Assembly: GCA_028687335.1 (NCBI GenBank)
Contig: JAQUAI010000007.1
Location: 62,001 to 126,000, forward strand
DNA length: 64,000 bases
Direction of reading: 5' to 3'
Source of the DNA: Gallionella sp.
GTDB taxonomy: Bacteria > Pseudomonadota > Gammaproteobacteria > Burkholderiales > Gallionellaceae
Shown: positions 53,583 through 61,668 of the stretch, one piece after another
Layout: each line of letters opens with the position of its first letter
Position numbering within the stretch: the first letter of the stretch is position 1
Notes under the pieces: generated by a model
Told to the model about the DNA's origin: nothing
What the model saw: the letters and a program-made list of their open reading frames with translations, nothing else
Databases searched by the model: none
Made by a program: the position numbers and the translations under genes

Positions 53583-54724
53583 TGGGCGGGGACGGCGCTG
53601 GCGGCTGCGTGTAGTTGAGCAGGGAAGAAAATCGGCGTTGCAGCAACGGGTGCGTCAGCCGGTTGCGCGCGTCCCTGCACAAACACCGCAGGCAGTGCCG
53701 AGCGAACGAATTGGCGACCTTCCAACTTGATCGTACCGCTTACGCCATCCAGTGGCAGCGCTTGCGTTGTCTTGTTTTCCAGCAACACGCGAATCAGTCG
53801 GTAAGCATCCACACCCAAGGCATACAGTCGCTCTTGATCGTTGCTCAACGCGGGCGTGATGCGCGGATACGTCATCGTTGCGGGATGCTCGGGCTGCAAC
53901 AGCCAAGGCATATCGACAAAGTGAATACCGCTCAGATCGTAATTCAGCATCGCATCGCTATTACCCGCAAAAATCTGCGACGAAGCGTAAAGCGCGGCGC
54001 GGTTGGGCAGGAACGGACGGATGTAACGTGCTGTTACCGCATCAGCAGCCAGAAAAATAGCCGTATCCGGCTGGGCGGCGACATCGGCAAACACCGCAGG
54101 GTCATCGTTAAACTCAATCTCACGTACAACTTTATTACCCTGCGCGACCCATTCCTCTTCCACGGCCAGTTGCAAGCGATGCGACAGTTGCGAGCGCGTA
54201 CTGATGACGATGAGCTGATGTAAACCGTCTTGATTAATCAGTCGCGCAACCTGCTTGGCTTCATTCTCGATGGATAAGCCGAAGAAATACAGTTTGCCCT
54301 GCGTACCGCCTGTGTCGTTGCCGTTCAAAACCAGCGTTGGTACGGGCAGATTTTTTTCCGCCGCAAGAGCGGCCACGCCGCTACGGGTAAGCGGCCCCAC
54401 CACCGCTTGCGCGCCATTGCTGACGGCCAAGCGATACAGCGCCACCGCATCTTTGCTTTCATCAAAACTGCCGTACACGCGCACCGGCAAGTTACCCGGC
54501 GTGGCTTCAGTAAGCAGCACACCAGCTGCCGCTTTAAAGCCCTGCTCAACAATCTGAGCGGACGGGCCGAAAGTCTCTGACTTCAGCGGCAACAACAATG
54601 CGATATGGGGGGCGGGCTGTTCAGCGGCGGGCGGGGGGGGCAGCGGCACTGGCTCGGTAGCGTGTGCCAAACCGCTCACGTATAGTGCGAGCCAAGCTGA
54701 AATCAAGAGGAACGCGCGTTGCAT
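53579..54724 (-). CDS. lpoA: Penicillin-binding protein activator LpoA, C-terminal-domain form
   Basis: About 381 residues from the ATG at 54724; other ATGs lie at 54727, 54733 and 54739. The protein has a signal sequence (MQRAFLLISAWLALYVSGLAHA) but no clear lipobox Cys. The body is the periplasmic-binding-protein-like domain (HIALLLPLKSETFGPSAQIVEQGF, QAVVGPLTRSGVAAL). E. coli LpoA has an additional 300-residue N-terminal TPR domain that is missing here. It stimulates PBP1A in E. coli. The start lies within bases of the divergent rsmI start. Confidence 0.87.
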
Positions 54725-55585
54725 CATACTCATCCGCAAAAATTAGAGGCCGCATTATATGTAGTCGCCACCCCGATAGGAAATCTGCGTGACATAAGTT
54801 TGCGCGCGCTCGAAGTATTGGGTGCCGCCGATGTCATCGCCGCCGAAGACACGCGCAACACCGCGCACCTGCTCACCCACCACGGCATTAGCGCCAACCG
54901 TCTGCTGGCCGTACACCAGCACAACGAACGCGGCGCAGCAGAAAAAGTCGTCGGCTTATTGCAATCCGGGCAAAGCATCGCCTTCGTGAGCGACGCGGGC
55001 ACGCCAGCCGTCAGCGACCCCGGCGCACTACTGGTGCAAGCGGTACAAGCTGCCGGAATCAAAGTCATTCCCATCCCCGGCGCAAGCGCGGCCATTGCCG
55101 CACTCTCTGCTTCTGGGCTGGCACAAGCGCAATTCACCTTTCACGGCTTTTTGCCCAACAAACCCACCGCCCGCCGCAGCGCACTGGAAGCGCTGCGCGA
55201 ACGTCCCGAAATTCTCGTGTTCTACGAAGCCCCGCACCGCATCCTCGAATGCGTTGCTGACCTGCACACCGTATTCGGAGACAACAGAGAAATCGTCCTC
55301 GCCCGCGAGATCACCAAACTGTTTGAAAGCATCCACCGCTGCCCGCTGGGTGAAGCACTCGCGTGGCTAAACAGCGATCCCAACAACCAGCGCGGCGAAT
55401 TCGTCGTGCTGGTCTCCGGTGCCGAAGTACGCAACGAGGCGCTCGCCGCAGATGCCGAGCGCACCCTCGGCCTGCTCCTCGCCGAGCTCCCGCTCAAACA
55501 AGCTGTGCAACTCGCCGTGCAGATCACCGGCGCGAGCAAAAACGAGCTGTATCAAAGAGCGCTGGAATTGAAAAATACGGTTTGA
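54719..55585 (+). CDS. rsmI: 16S rRNA 2'-O-ribose C1402 methyltransferase RsmI
   Basis: About 288 residues from the TTG at 54719. The conserved start LYVVATPIGNLRDISLRALE lies only a dozen codons in, and no ATG occurs before it, so a TTG start is required. SDAGTPAVSDPGALLV and VIPIPGASAAIAAL are further tetrapyrrole-methylase-fold motifs. It methylates C1402 of 16S rRNA. The start codon overlaps the 5' region of divergent lpoA, leaving no room for conventional separate promoters. Confidence 0.95.
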   Translation: MHHTHPQKLEAALYVVATPIGNLRDISLRALEVLGAADVIAAEDTRNTAHLLTHHGISANRLLAVHQHNERGAAEKVVGLLQSGQSIAFVSDAGTPAVSDPGALLVQAVQAAGIKVIPIPGASAAIAALSASGLAQAQFTFHGFLPNKPTARRSALEALRERPEILVFYEAPHRILECVADLHTVFGDNREIVLAREITKLFESIHRCPLGEALAWLNSDPNNQRGEFVVLVSGAEVRNEALAADAERTLGLLLAELPLKQAVQLAVQITGASKNELYQRALELKNTV

Positions 55586-55618
55586 AGTTTGGGCTGCCAC
55601 TTATCGGAGGAAGAGTTG

Positions 55619-56329
55619 GTGAGTAACATCGAATTGTTTAATGAATATTTTTTACAGATTCTCGGAAAACTTGAGGACTGTTTTCCTATACCAACACAGC
55701 TGGATTCAAAAGAATTTGTTGGCAGTGTGGAAATCGAACACCTTAAGCCATATTGGCAAGGAGAGGTCGTATTCGACCAAGAGCTTCGTTGGTATATGGG
55801 GGGGGAATTACACAAGAAGCTTAGTATGTATGAGTGGAAGAGCGTCGAAGAGGTGATTGCTCAGTTGATTGGTAGGTCGCTAAGCCCAATCGAAATTGAG
55901 AGACTACATACGTCAGGCATGAGGCCTCTTACAAGTTCGGAATGTATGGAGCAAACGGCTTGGGAAGAGCGAGCACAGAATAGAAAACTTGCCCAGGATG
56001 AAATTGATGAGAGGCGTAAGATTTTTATCGGCACTATTATGTTCTTGGTTGCAGAAGGGTATGTTCGCTTGATTGACGGAGAAGCAGTGCCACCTGATGA
56101 ATGGCATTTGCCAATAGATTGGAGAATTAAGAATCATCAGTTAAAAAATCACTATGTTTTAACAGCACGTGGATTTACTCAAGTTAGCAAGTACATCAAG
56201 GATGGTCGCCTAGGCGAGGGAGAAACTTGGATTCAAAAAGCAAGAAATTACATAGGTGGTAAATCGCTAGATGCATCAGCAACTGTTGTCGCAGATGCAT
56301 TGATAAGAGCCATTCTCATGCCACATTGA
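55619..56329 (+). CDS. Hypothetical protein, 236 residues, AT-rich
   Basis: I chose the GTG at 55619 because GGAGG lies 8 bases upstream; a TTG one codon earlier or another at 55589 are alternatives. No signal peptide or membrane helix is seen. The protein is charged and probably cytoplasmic, with SLSPIEIERLHTSG, EMQ-like helices and a late segment NHYVLTARGFTQVSKYIKDG that could be winged-helix-like. I do not recognise the family. The gene is more AT-rich than rsmI and the efflux operon around it, suggesting transfer. Confidence 0.7.
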   Translation: MSNIELFNEYFLQILGKLEDCFPIPTQLDSKEFVGSVEIEHLKPYWQGEVVFDQELRWYMGGELHKKLSMYEWKSVEEVIAQLIGRSLSPIEIERLHTSGMRPLTSSECMEQTAWEERAQNRKLAQDEIDERRKIFIGTIMFLVAEGYVRLIDGEAVPPDEWHLPIDWRIKNHQLKNHYVLTARGFTQVSKYIKDGRLGEGETWIQKARNYIGGKSLDASATVVADALIRAILMPH

Positions 56330-56525
56330 GTGCATCAGGAAGAAAGGGGTTCTCAGATTTTTGTAGAATGCCCCATTGCTTGTCGATGGGTTTGTAACGT
56401 GCCATCTTTACTTCCCCAAAAATCACACCGCAATTCGACCTTGATCTTTGGTTTAGTTCACGGCACGACGCAGGTATGAATAGACTTTTTCTACAGCGTC
56501 GTTGGGCTTTAACATCGGAGGGAAT

Positions 56526-56837
56526 ATGGCTGGAAAATTTGTATCGCGCTGGTTTTATGCGGGACTTGGAAAATACGAAGTCGAAGTTAGCGCCGGATTA
56601 TTAAAAACCAAAACTGAGGAACGCGCCTCTCAGCGCTATGTCGATTTTGATGGTTATGCTGAACAACTCACGAAAATTTACGAAGAGCTCGATTCAGACG
56701 GGTATGACGTTATAAACATCGTCCCTATTAGCATGGGGCAATCTGAGGAAATGAGAAGTAAAGCTGCATATCTTGGCGAGGTGGGTTTCTCTATTACTCG
56801 TGGTGCAGTTGTAATTGGCAAAAAACGCGAGGGCTGA
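56526..56837 (+). CDS. Small hypothetical protein, possible alpha-beta fold
   Basis: 103 residues from the ATG at 56526, behind GGAGGG. The sequence alternates strand-like and helix-like parts: FVSRWFYAGLGKYEVEVSAG, YAEQLTKIYEELDSDGYDVI, then NIVPISMGQSEE and GFSITRGAVVIGKKREG. The GYDVINIVPI...ITRGAVVIGKK pattern resembles small DUF4177-type proteins, which is a guess. It ends 2 bases before the Cys-rich small gene. Confidence 0.6.
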   Translation: MAGKFVSRWFYAGLGKYEVEVSAGLLKTKTEERASQRYVDFDGYAEQLTKIYEELDSDGYDVINIVPISMGQSEEMRSKAAYLGEVGFSITRGAVVIGKKREG

Positions 56838-56839
56838 AA

Positions 56840-57061
56840 ATGGGAAGTCCGTCAAGCAAATGCAGTAAAAATGACAACGGCGAGTATTTTTGTCCTGCCT
56901 GCCAAACACAACTCTATGAAAAGAACTGCCAATCCCACAGCCCTCCTCGTGGCATGCCATCCTGCCTTATTTCATGCACATGCCCAAACTGTGGGCATAT
57001 CTGTTGCTGCGAAAGAGAGGGGCCGTCTCCTCGTCCCGAACCTCCTCGTTTCAGGTTTTGA
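56840..57061 (+). CDS. Small Cys-rich hypothetical protein
   Basis: 73 residues with eleven cysteines: CPAC in the first third and the cluster CLISCTCPNCGHICCCER in the second. This looks like a zinc or other metal site. The tail is Pro/Arg-rich (GPSPRPEPPRFRF). It follows the previous gene by 2 bases and probably shares its transcript. No family is recognised. Confidence 0.55.
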   Translation: MGSPSSKCSKNDNGEYFCPACQTQLYEKNCQSHSPPRGMPSCLISCTCPNCGHICCCEREGPSPRPEPPRFRF

Positions 57062-57081
57062 AAATCAAGCCTAGCGCTTAA

Positions 57082-57119
57082 GGTTAGATCGTGATCGCGA
57101 AGCGAGCCACGATCTAACC
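57082..57119. repeat. 12-bp perfect inverted repeat
   Basis: GGTTAGATCGTG (57082-57093) and CACGATCTAACC (57108-57119) pair perfectly. The loop contains TCGC-GAA-GCGA, which can extend the stem. No T-run follows, so this is an extragenic palindrome rather than a standard terminator. Confidence 0.75.
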
Positions 57120-57230
57120 CGTTTGTTGGACGAGCGCAGTAGGGCGCAAGCCCCAACTTTTGCTGGCATGTTTGCGGCGAATATTCGAAAAGAATGTGCG
57201 TCCCAGTGTCTGCTAATGCACCGAGTGACT

Positions 57231-57290
57231 AACGCCCGCTCCAGCCTGCATAGATGACGTGGCGTTTTTTCATGCGGGCGTTTTGTTTTT
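57231..57290 (+). terminator. Possible long-loop terminator upstream of the efflux operon
   Basis: AACGCCCGC (57231-57239) and GCGGGCGTT (57274-57282) form a 9-bp stem followed by TTGTTTTT. The 34-base loop is long for an intrinsic terminator, so efficiency is uncertain. It would isolate the efflux promoter from upstream transcripts. Confidence 0.5.
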
Positions 57291-57335
57291 GCGCGGTGTG
57301 CTTACCCTCTGCCTAAAAACTCACACACAACGCGG

Positions 57336-57369
57336 TTGAATTTCAAACAAGCGTTTGATACGCTTGTTT
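57336..57369 (+). promoter_or_regulatory. Promoter with TetR-type operator of the efflux operon
   Basis: TTGAAT (57336-57341) and the extended -10 TGATACGCT (57357-57365) are spaced by 17 bases. A 25-bp palindrome overlaps them: AAACAAGCG (57345-57353), 7-base centre, CGCTTGTTT (57361-57369). Its size fits a TetR-family operator, and the TetR gene is the last gene of the same operon. Confidence 0.6.
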
Positions 57370-57428
57370 CCTGAATGCATTTTGATAGCCCGTCAAATGC
57401 GGAAATTAACCTATTCGCCGAGAATCCC

Positions 57429-58559
57429 ATGAAACTCAATGTTCCGTTTTCCCTTTTCTTCGTAACGCTGTTGGCGGCCTGTTCGGGTGGTGACGGTAAA
57501 AGTGTGCCGCCCGGCCCACCGGGTGCGGGCATGCCGCCGCCCGAGGTGGAGGTGGTAACGGTGGCGGCGGGTGATGCGACTTATACGCAAGATTTGCCGG
57601 GACGTTTGCAGGCATATCGCACTGCGCAGGTGCGCGCCCGCGTCGAGGGGGTGGTGGAAAAGCGTCTGTTTGCGGAGGGTGGCGAGGTGAAGGCGGGCGA
57701 GCCGTTGTTCCGCATTGATGCGCGCAGTTATCGCGCTATGGCGGAAGCAGCCCGAGCTGAGGCAGGCAGTGCGCGCCAAACGGCAGAGCGTTACAAGTCG
57801 CTGCTGGAGATTAAGGCGGTGAGCCAGCAGGAATATGATCTGGCGCTGGCGAAGGCCAAGCAAACCGAAGCCGCGCGCATTAATGCCGAGGAAAGTTTGG
57901 AGAATGCCAGCGTACCTGCACCGATCTCCGGCCATATCGGGCGTGCAGCGGTGACAGAGGGTGCGTTGGTAGGTAAGGGTGAGGCGACGCTACTCACGAC
58001 CATCGAGCAACTCGATCCGATGTATGTCAACTTCACTCAGTCCGGTTCGGATTTGTTGCGTTTGCGCAAAGCGGTGGCGACTGGCGTGATGAAACGCGCC
58101 GATGCGGCCAAGGTGGAGCTGGTGCTAGAAGACGGCACGACGTATGCGCAAACTGGCAAGATTTTCTTCACCGATATGGCGGTTGATCCTTCCACTGGCT
58201 CGGTATCGTTACGCGCCGAGTTTCCTAATCCCAAGCGCGACTTGTTGCCGGGTATGTTCGTGCGTATCCGCTTCCCCGAGGCCATCGCGGAAAATGTGAT
58301 TCGCGTGCCGCAACGCGCGGTGCAGGCCGGGCCGCAGGGGCAGTTTGTCACCATCGTCGGGGCGGAAGGCAAGGCCACGCCGTTGCCAGTGAAAACCGGC
58401 GGCATGGCCGGTGCGGATTTTGTTATCGCCTCTGGCCTGAAGGGTGGCGAACAAGTCATCGTTAACGGTCTGCAAAAAGCGCGCCCCGGTACCGTGGTGA
58501 AAGCGGTGCCGCTGGTCGAAACGATGAAGATGGAAAACAAACTGTCGAGCGGGAAGTAA
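57429..58559 (+). CDS. RND efflux periplasmic adaptor lipoprotein
   Basis: 376 residues from the ATG at 57429. Lipobox LLAAC anchors it at Cys18. The membrane-fusion fold is in order: lipoyl part (LPGRLQAYRTAQVRARVEGVV), alpha hairpin (AMAEAARAEAGSARQTAERY to EESLENASV), second lipoyl half (PAPISGHIGRAAVTEGALV) and beta-barrel domain. It links the inner-membrane pump to the outer-membrane channel, in the AcrA/MexA manner. The pump gene follows 4 bases later. Substrates cannot be told from sequence. Confidence 0.94.
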   Translation: MKLNVPFSLFFVTLLAACSGGDGKSVPPGPPGAGMPPPEVEVVTVAAGDATYTQDLPGRLQAYRTAQVRARVEGVVEKRLFAEGGEVKAGEPLFRIDARSYRAMAEAARAEAGSARQTAERYKSLLEIKAVSQQEYDLALAKAKQTEAARINAEESLENASVPAPISGHIGRAAVTEGALVGKGEATLLTTIEQLDPMYVNFTQSGSDLLRLRKAVATGVMKRADAAKVELVLEDGTTYAQTGKIFFTDMAVDPSTGSVSLRAEFPNPKRDLLPGMFVRIRFPEAIAENVIRVPQRAVQAGPQGQFVTIVGAEGKATPLPVKTGGMAGADFVIASGLKGGEQVIVNGLQKARPGTVVKAVPLVETMKMENKLSSGK

Positions 58560-58563
58560 CGCC

Positions 58564-61500
58564 ATGTTCGCCAAATTCTTTATCGACCGTCCAATTTTCG
58601 CGTGGGTGATCGCGCTCATCATCCTGCTGGCTGGGGTGTTGGCTTTGCGCGGTTTGCCAGTGTCGCAATATCCTGCCGTTGCGCCACCCGCGCTTTCGGT
58701 TTCCATTACTTATCCCGGTGCTTCGGCGCAGGTGATCGAAGAAACGGCTGTTGCCCTGCTTGAGCAGGAGATGAACGGCATCGAAAACTTGCTCTATATG
58801 GAGTCGGCTTCCGAGTTGGGCAGCGGCAGCATTACGCTGACATTTCAGGCAGGCACCAATCTCGATCTGGCCTCGGTGGAAACGCAAAACCGCATTAAAC
58901 GTGCGGAAGCGCGTTTGCCGGAAGAGGTGCGTCGGCTTGGCATCACGGTGGCGAAATCGGCACGTAACTATGTGATGTTTCTCGCGCTGTTTTCGCCGGA
59001 CAAGTCGCTCAACGATGTCGCGCTCGGTAGCTATGCCGCCGCGAATGTGCTGGACAGCATCAAGCGCGTGCCCGGCGTGGGCGAGGCGATCATGTTTGGC
59101 ACCGAGTATTCGATGCGCTTGTGGCTCAAGCCGGATCGGCTACAAGCCTACGGCCTGACACCGGGCGATGTGGCGCGGGCGGTGCGCGCGCAAAACACGC
59201 AACTGGCGGTGGGCGAATTGGGGCAACTGCCTTCCGCAGCGGGGCAGCAGCTTAACGCGGTGATCGTCACGCGCAGCCGCTTGGCCACGCCGGAAGAATT
59301 CGGCAATGTCATCGTGCGCACCAATGCCGACGGCTCAAGCTTGCGCGTAAAAGATGTCGCACGGGTTGAATTGGGCGCACAGGATTATTCGCGTGCGGCA
59401 CGCATTGACGGTCAGCCCACGGCGGCCATTGCGATTCGCTTGTCGCCCGGCGCAAACGCGCTGGACACGGTGGCGGCGGTTAAAGGCAAGATGACCGAGC
59501 TGTCGAAATTTTTCCCGCAAGGTGTTGATTGGGTGGTGCCGTATGACACCTCCAAATTCATCGACATTTCCATCAAAGAAGTGCTGAAGAGTTTGGCCGA
59601 AGCGTTGGTGCTGGTAGTGCTGGTGATGTACTTGTTCCTCGGCAATCTGCGCGCGACACTCGTGCCGACTATCGTTATTCCGGTGGCCTTGGTTGGCGCA
59701 TTGGTTGGCCTGTATCTGTTGGGTTATTCCATCAACGTGCTGACGCTGTTTGCCATGGTGCTAGCCATCGGTCTGGTGGTAGATGATGCCATTGTGGTGG
59801 TGGAAAACGTCGAGCGCATTATGGCGACCGAAGGGCTGTCGCCGCGCGAGGCGACGCGCAAAGCGATGGATCAGATCATCGGTGCGATTATCGCTATCAC
59901 GCTGGTGCTCTCGGCGGTGTTTATCCCGATGGCATTTTTCAGCGGCTCCACCGGCGCGATCTATCGCCAGTTTGCGGTAACGCTGGTGCTGACGATGGGC
60001 TTCTCCGCGCTGATGGCAGTGACGCTGACCCCCGCGTTGTGCGCCACCATCTTGCGTCAGGTTGATGCCAAACCGCATGGTCGCTTCGGTTTGTTTTTCG
60101 AACGGCTGACGCTGCGTTATCAGGCGGGTGTCGGTGGTGTGGTGCGTAAGAGTGCGCGCTATCTGCTGGTGTATGCCGTCATTCTCGTCGCGATGGGCTG
60201 GCTGTTTACTAAACTTCCGGGCAGCTTTTTGCCGGAAGAAGATCAGGGCTACTTCATCAACGTTATCCAGTTGCCCGCCGGTGCCACGCAAGAGCGCACG
60301 CTGGAAGTGCTGTCGCAAGTTGAGCAGTATTACCTCAAGCAGCCTGAGGTCGAGCATGTGGTCGGTGTGGCGGGTTTCTCCTTCTTCGGGCGCGGGCAAA
60401 ATGCGGCGATTGCGTTCGTGCGTCTCAAAGGTTGGGAAGAGCGTCCCGCCGCCGAGAGCAGCGCACCAGCCATGGCGCGCAAGGCCAACATGGCAATGAT
60501 GCGTGTTAAACAGGCGATGATTTTTGCTATCAATCCGCCGCCCATACCGGAGTTATCAGCTGTCGGCGGCTTCGATTTCCGCTTGCAGGATCGCGGCGGA
60601 CAAGGGCGCGAAAAATTGCTCGAAGCGCGCAATATGGCGCTCGGCATGGCGATGCAAAATCCAGTGTTGGCTGGGGTGCGTCCCGAAGGTCAGGAAGCCG
60701 GGCCGCAACTGTTTCTCGATATTGATCGCCTGAAAGCGGAAACGCTGGGGGTATCCATCGCCGATCTGAACGAGGCGCTGCAATCAATGCTGGGCACGGC
60801 GTATATCAACGACTTTGCGCGTCAGGGGCGGGTGCTGCGCGTGCAGATGCAAGCCGAAGCGGAAACGCGCCGCACGCCGGAAGATATTCTCAAAGTGTCG
60901 GTGCGCAATAACAAGGGCGGCATGGTGCCCTTATCCGAACTGGTACGCACGCAGTGGATCGTCGGTTCGCCCAAGTTGGATCGCTATAACGGCCTACCCG
61001 CGATGAAAATTTCCGGTGCGCCTGCGCCCGGTCACAGCACCGGCGAAGCCATGGCAGCGATGCAGCAGATCGCAGAAAAGCTGCCGCCCGGTTTCGGCTT
61101 TGAATGGTCGGCCACCTCGCGCGAAGAAGTGCAGTCTGGCGCGCAGGCACCGCTGCTATTTGCCATCTCGCTCATCGTGGTGTTCCTCTGCCTTGCGGCT
61201 TTGTACGAGAGCTGGTCGATTCCGTTCGCCGTGATGCTGGTAGTGCCGCTGGGTATCTTCGGTGCGGTACTGGCGGTGACGCTGCGCGGCTTGCCTAACG
61301 ATGTGTATTTCAAAGTTGGCCTGATCGCCATCATCGGGCTATCGTCGAAAAACGCGATTCTGATTATCGAATTTGCCCGCAAGTTGCAGGATGACGGCAT
61401 GGAGCTGATGGATGCCACGCTGGAAGCCTGCCGTCTGCGTTTCCGTCCCATCTTGATGACCTCTATCGCCTTTATCGCGGGCGTGTTGCCGCTGGCGATT

Positions 61501-61668
61501 TCCACCGGTGCGGGCGCGCAAAGTCGCCATGCCATCGGCACCGGCGTGATGGGCGGCATGATCGCCGCCACTGTGCTGGCAGTGTTTCTCGTGCCGGTAT
61601 TCTTTGTGGTGATGCGGCGGTTTTTCCCCGGCCATGCACGCGGGCATAAGGAGAATGGTGATGAATAA
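58564..61668 (+). CDS. RND efflux pump, HAE-1 family
   Basis: 1034 residues, the AcrB/MexB length. The N-terminus MFAKFFIDRPIFAWVIALII and the helix-4 motif VLAIGLVVDDAIVVVENVER carry the paired Asp residues for proton relay. GLSSKNAILIIEFA (with the conserved Lys) and VFLVPVFFVVM are later helices. Two large periplasmic loops form the porter and docking domains. HAE-1 members expel amphiphilic drugs, dyes and detergents. Strong similarity in all core motifs makes the class secure, the substrate not. Confidence 0.96.
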   Translation: MFAKFFIDRPIFAWVIALIILLAGVLALRGLPVSQYPAVAPPALSVSITYPGASAQVIEETAVALLEQEMNGIENLLYMESASELGSGSITLTFQAGTNLDLASVETQNRIKRAEARLPEEVRRLGITVAKSARNYVMFLALFSPDKSLNDVALGSYAAANVLDSIKRVPGVGEAIMFGTEYSMRLWLKPDRLQAYGLTPGDVARAVRAQNTQLAVGELGQLPSAAGQQLNAVIVTRSRLATPEEFGNVIVRTNADGSSLRVKDVARVELGAQDYSRAARIDGQPTAAIAIRLSPGANALDTVAAVKGKMTELSKFFPQGVDWVVPYDTSKFIDISIKEVLKSLAEALVLVVLVMYLFLGNLRATLVPTIVIPVALVGALVGLYLLGYSINVLTLFAMVLAIGLVVDDAIVVVENVERIMATEGLSPREATRKAMDQIIGAIIAITLVLSAVFIPMAFFSGSTGAIYRQFAVTLVLTMGFSALMAVTLTPALCATILRQVDAKPHGRFGLFFERLTLRYQAGVGGVVRKSARYLLVYAVILVAMGWLFTKLPGSFLPEEDQGYFINVIQLPAGATQERTLEVLSQVEQYYLKQPEVEHVVGVAGFSFFGRGQNAAIAFVRLKGWEERPAAESSAPAMARKANMAMMRVKQAMIFAINPPPIPELSAVGGFDFRLQDRGGQGREKLLEARNMALGMAMQNPVLAGVRPEGQEAGPQLFLDIDRLKAETLGVSIADLNEALQSMLGTAYINDFARQGRVLRVQMQAEAETRRTPEDILKVSVRNNKGGMVPLSELVRTQWIVGSPKLDRYNGLPAMKISGAPAPGHSTGEAMAAMQQIAEKLPPGFGFEWSATSREEVQSGAQAPLLFAISLIVVFLCLAALYESWSIPFAVMLVVPLGIFGAVLAVTLRGLPNDVYFKVGLIAIIGLSSKNAILIIEFARKLQDDGMELMDATLEACRLRFRPILMTSIAFIAGVLPLAISTGAGAQSRHAIGTGVMGGMIAATVLAVFLVPVFFVVMRRFFPGHARGHKENGDE

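Larger units (their letters stand above)
57062..57428. other. Gene-free 367-base gap with hairpins, terminator and efflux promoter
   Basis: In order: a 12-bp perfect stem (57082-57119), a GGGC-GCAA-GCCC tetraloop hairpin with outer GTTG/CAAC pairing (57125-57157), a 9-bp hairpin followed by T-runs (57231-57290), and the promoter-operator of the efflux operon (57336-57369). No open frame of interest is present. Confidence 0.7.

Noticed and set aside
57082-57157. Possible integron attC site or gene-cassette array in the small-gene patch.
   Set aside because: GTTGGAC and GTTGGGC boxes occur, but no matching RYYYAAC partner at proper distance was found, and there is no integrase.
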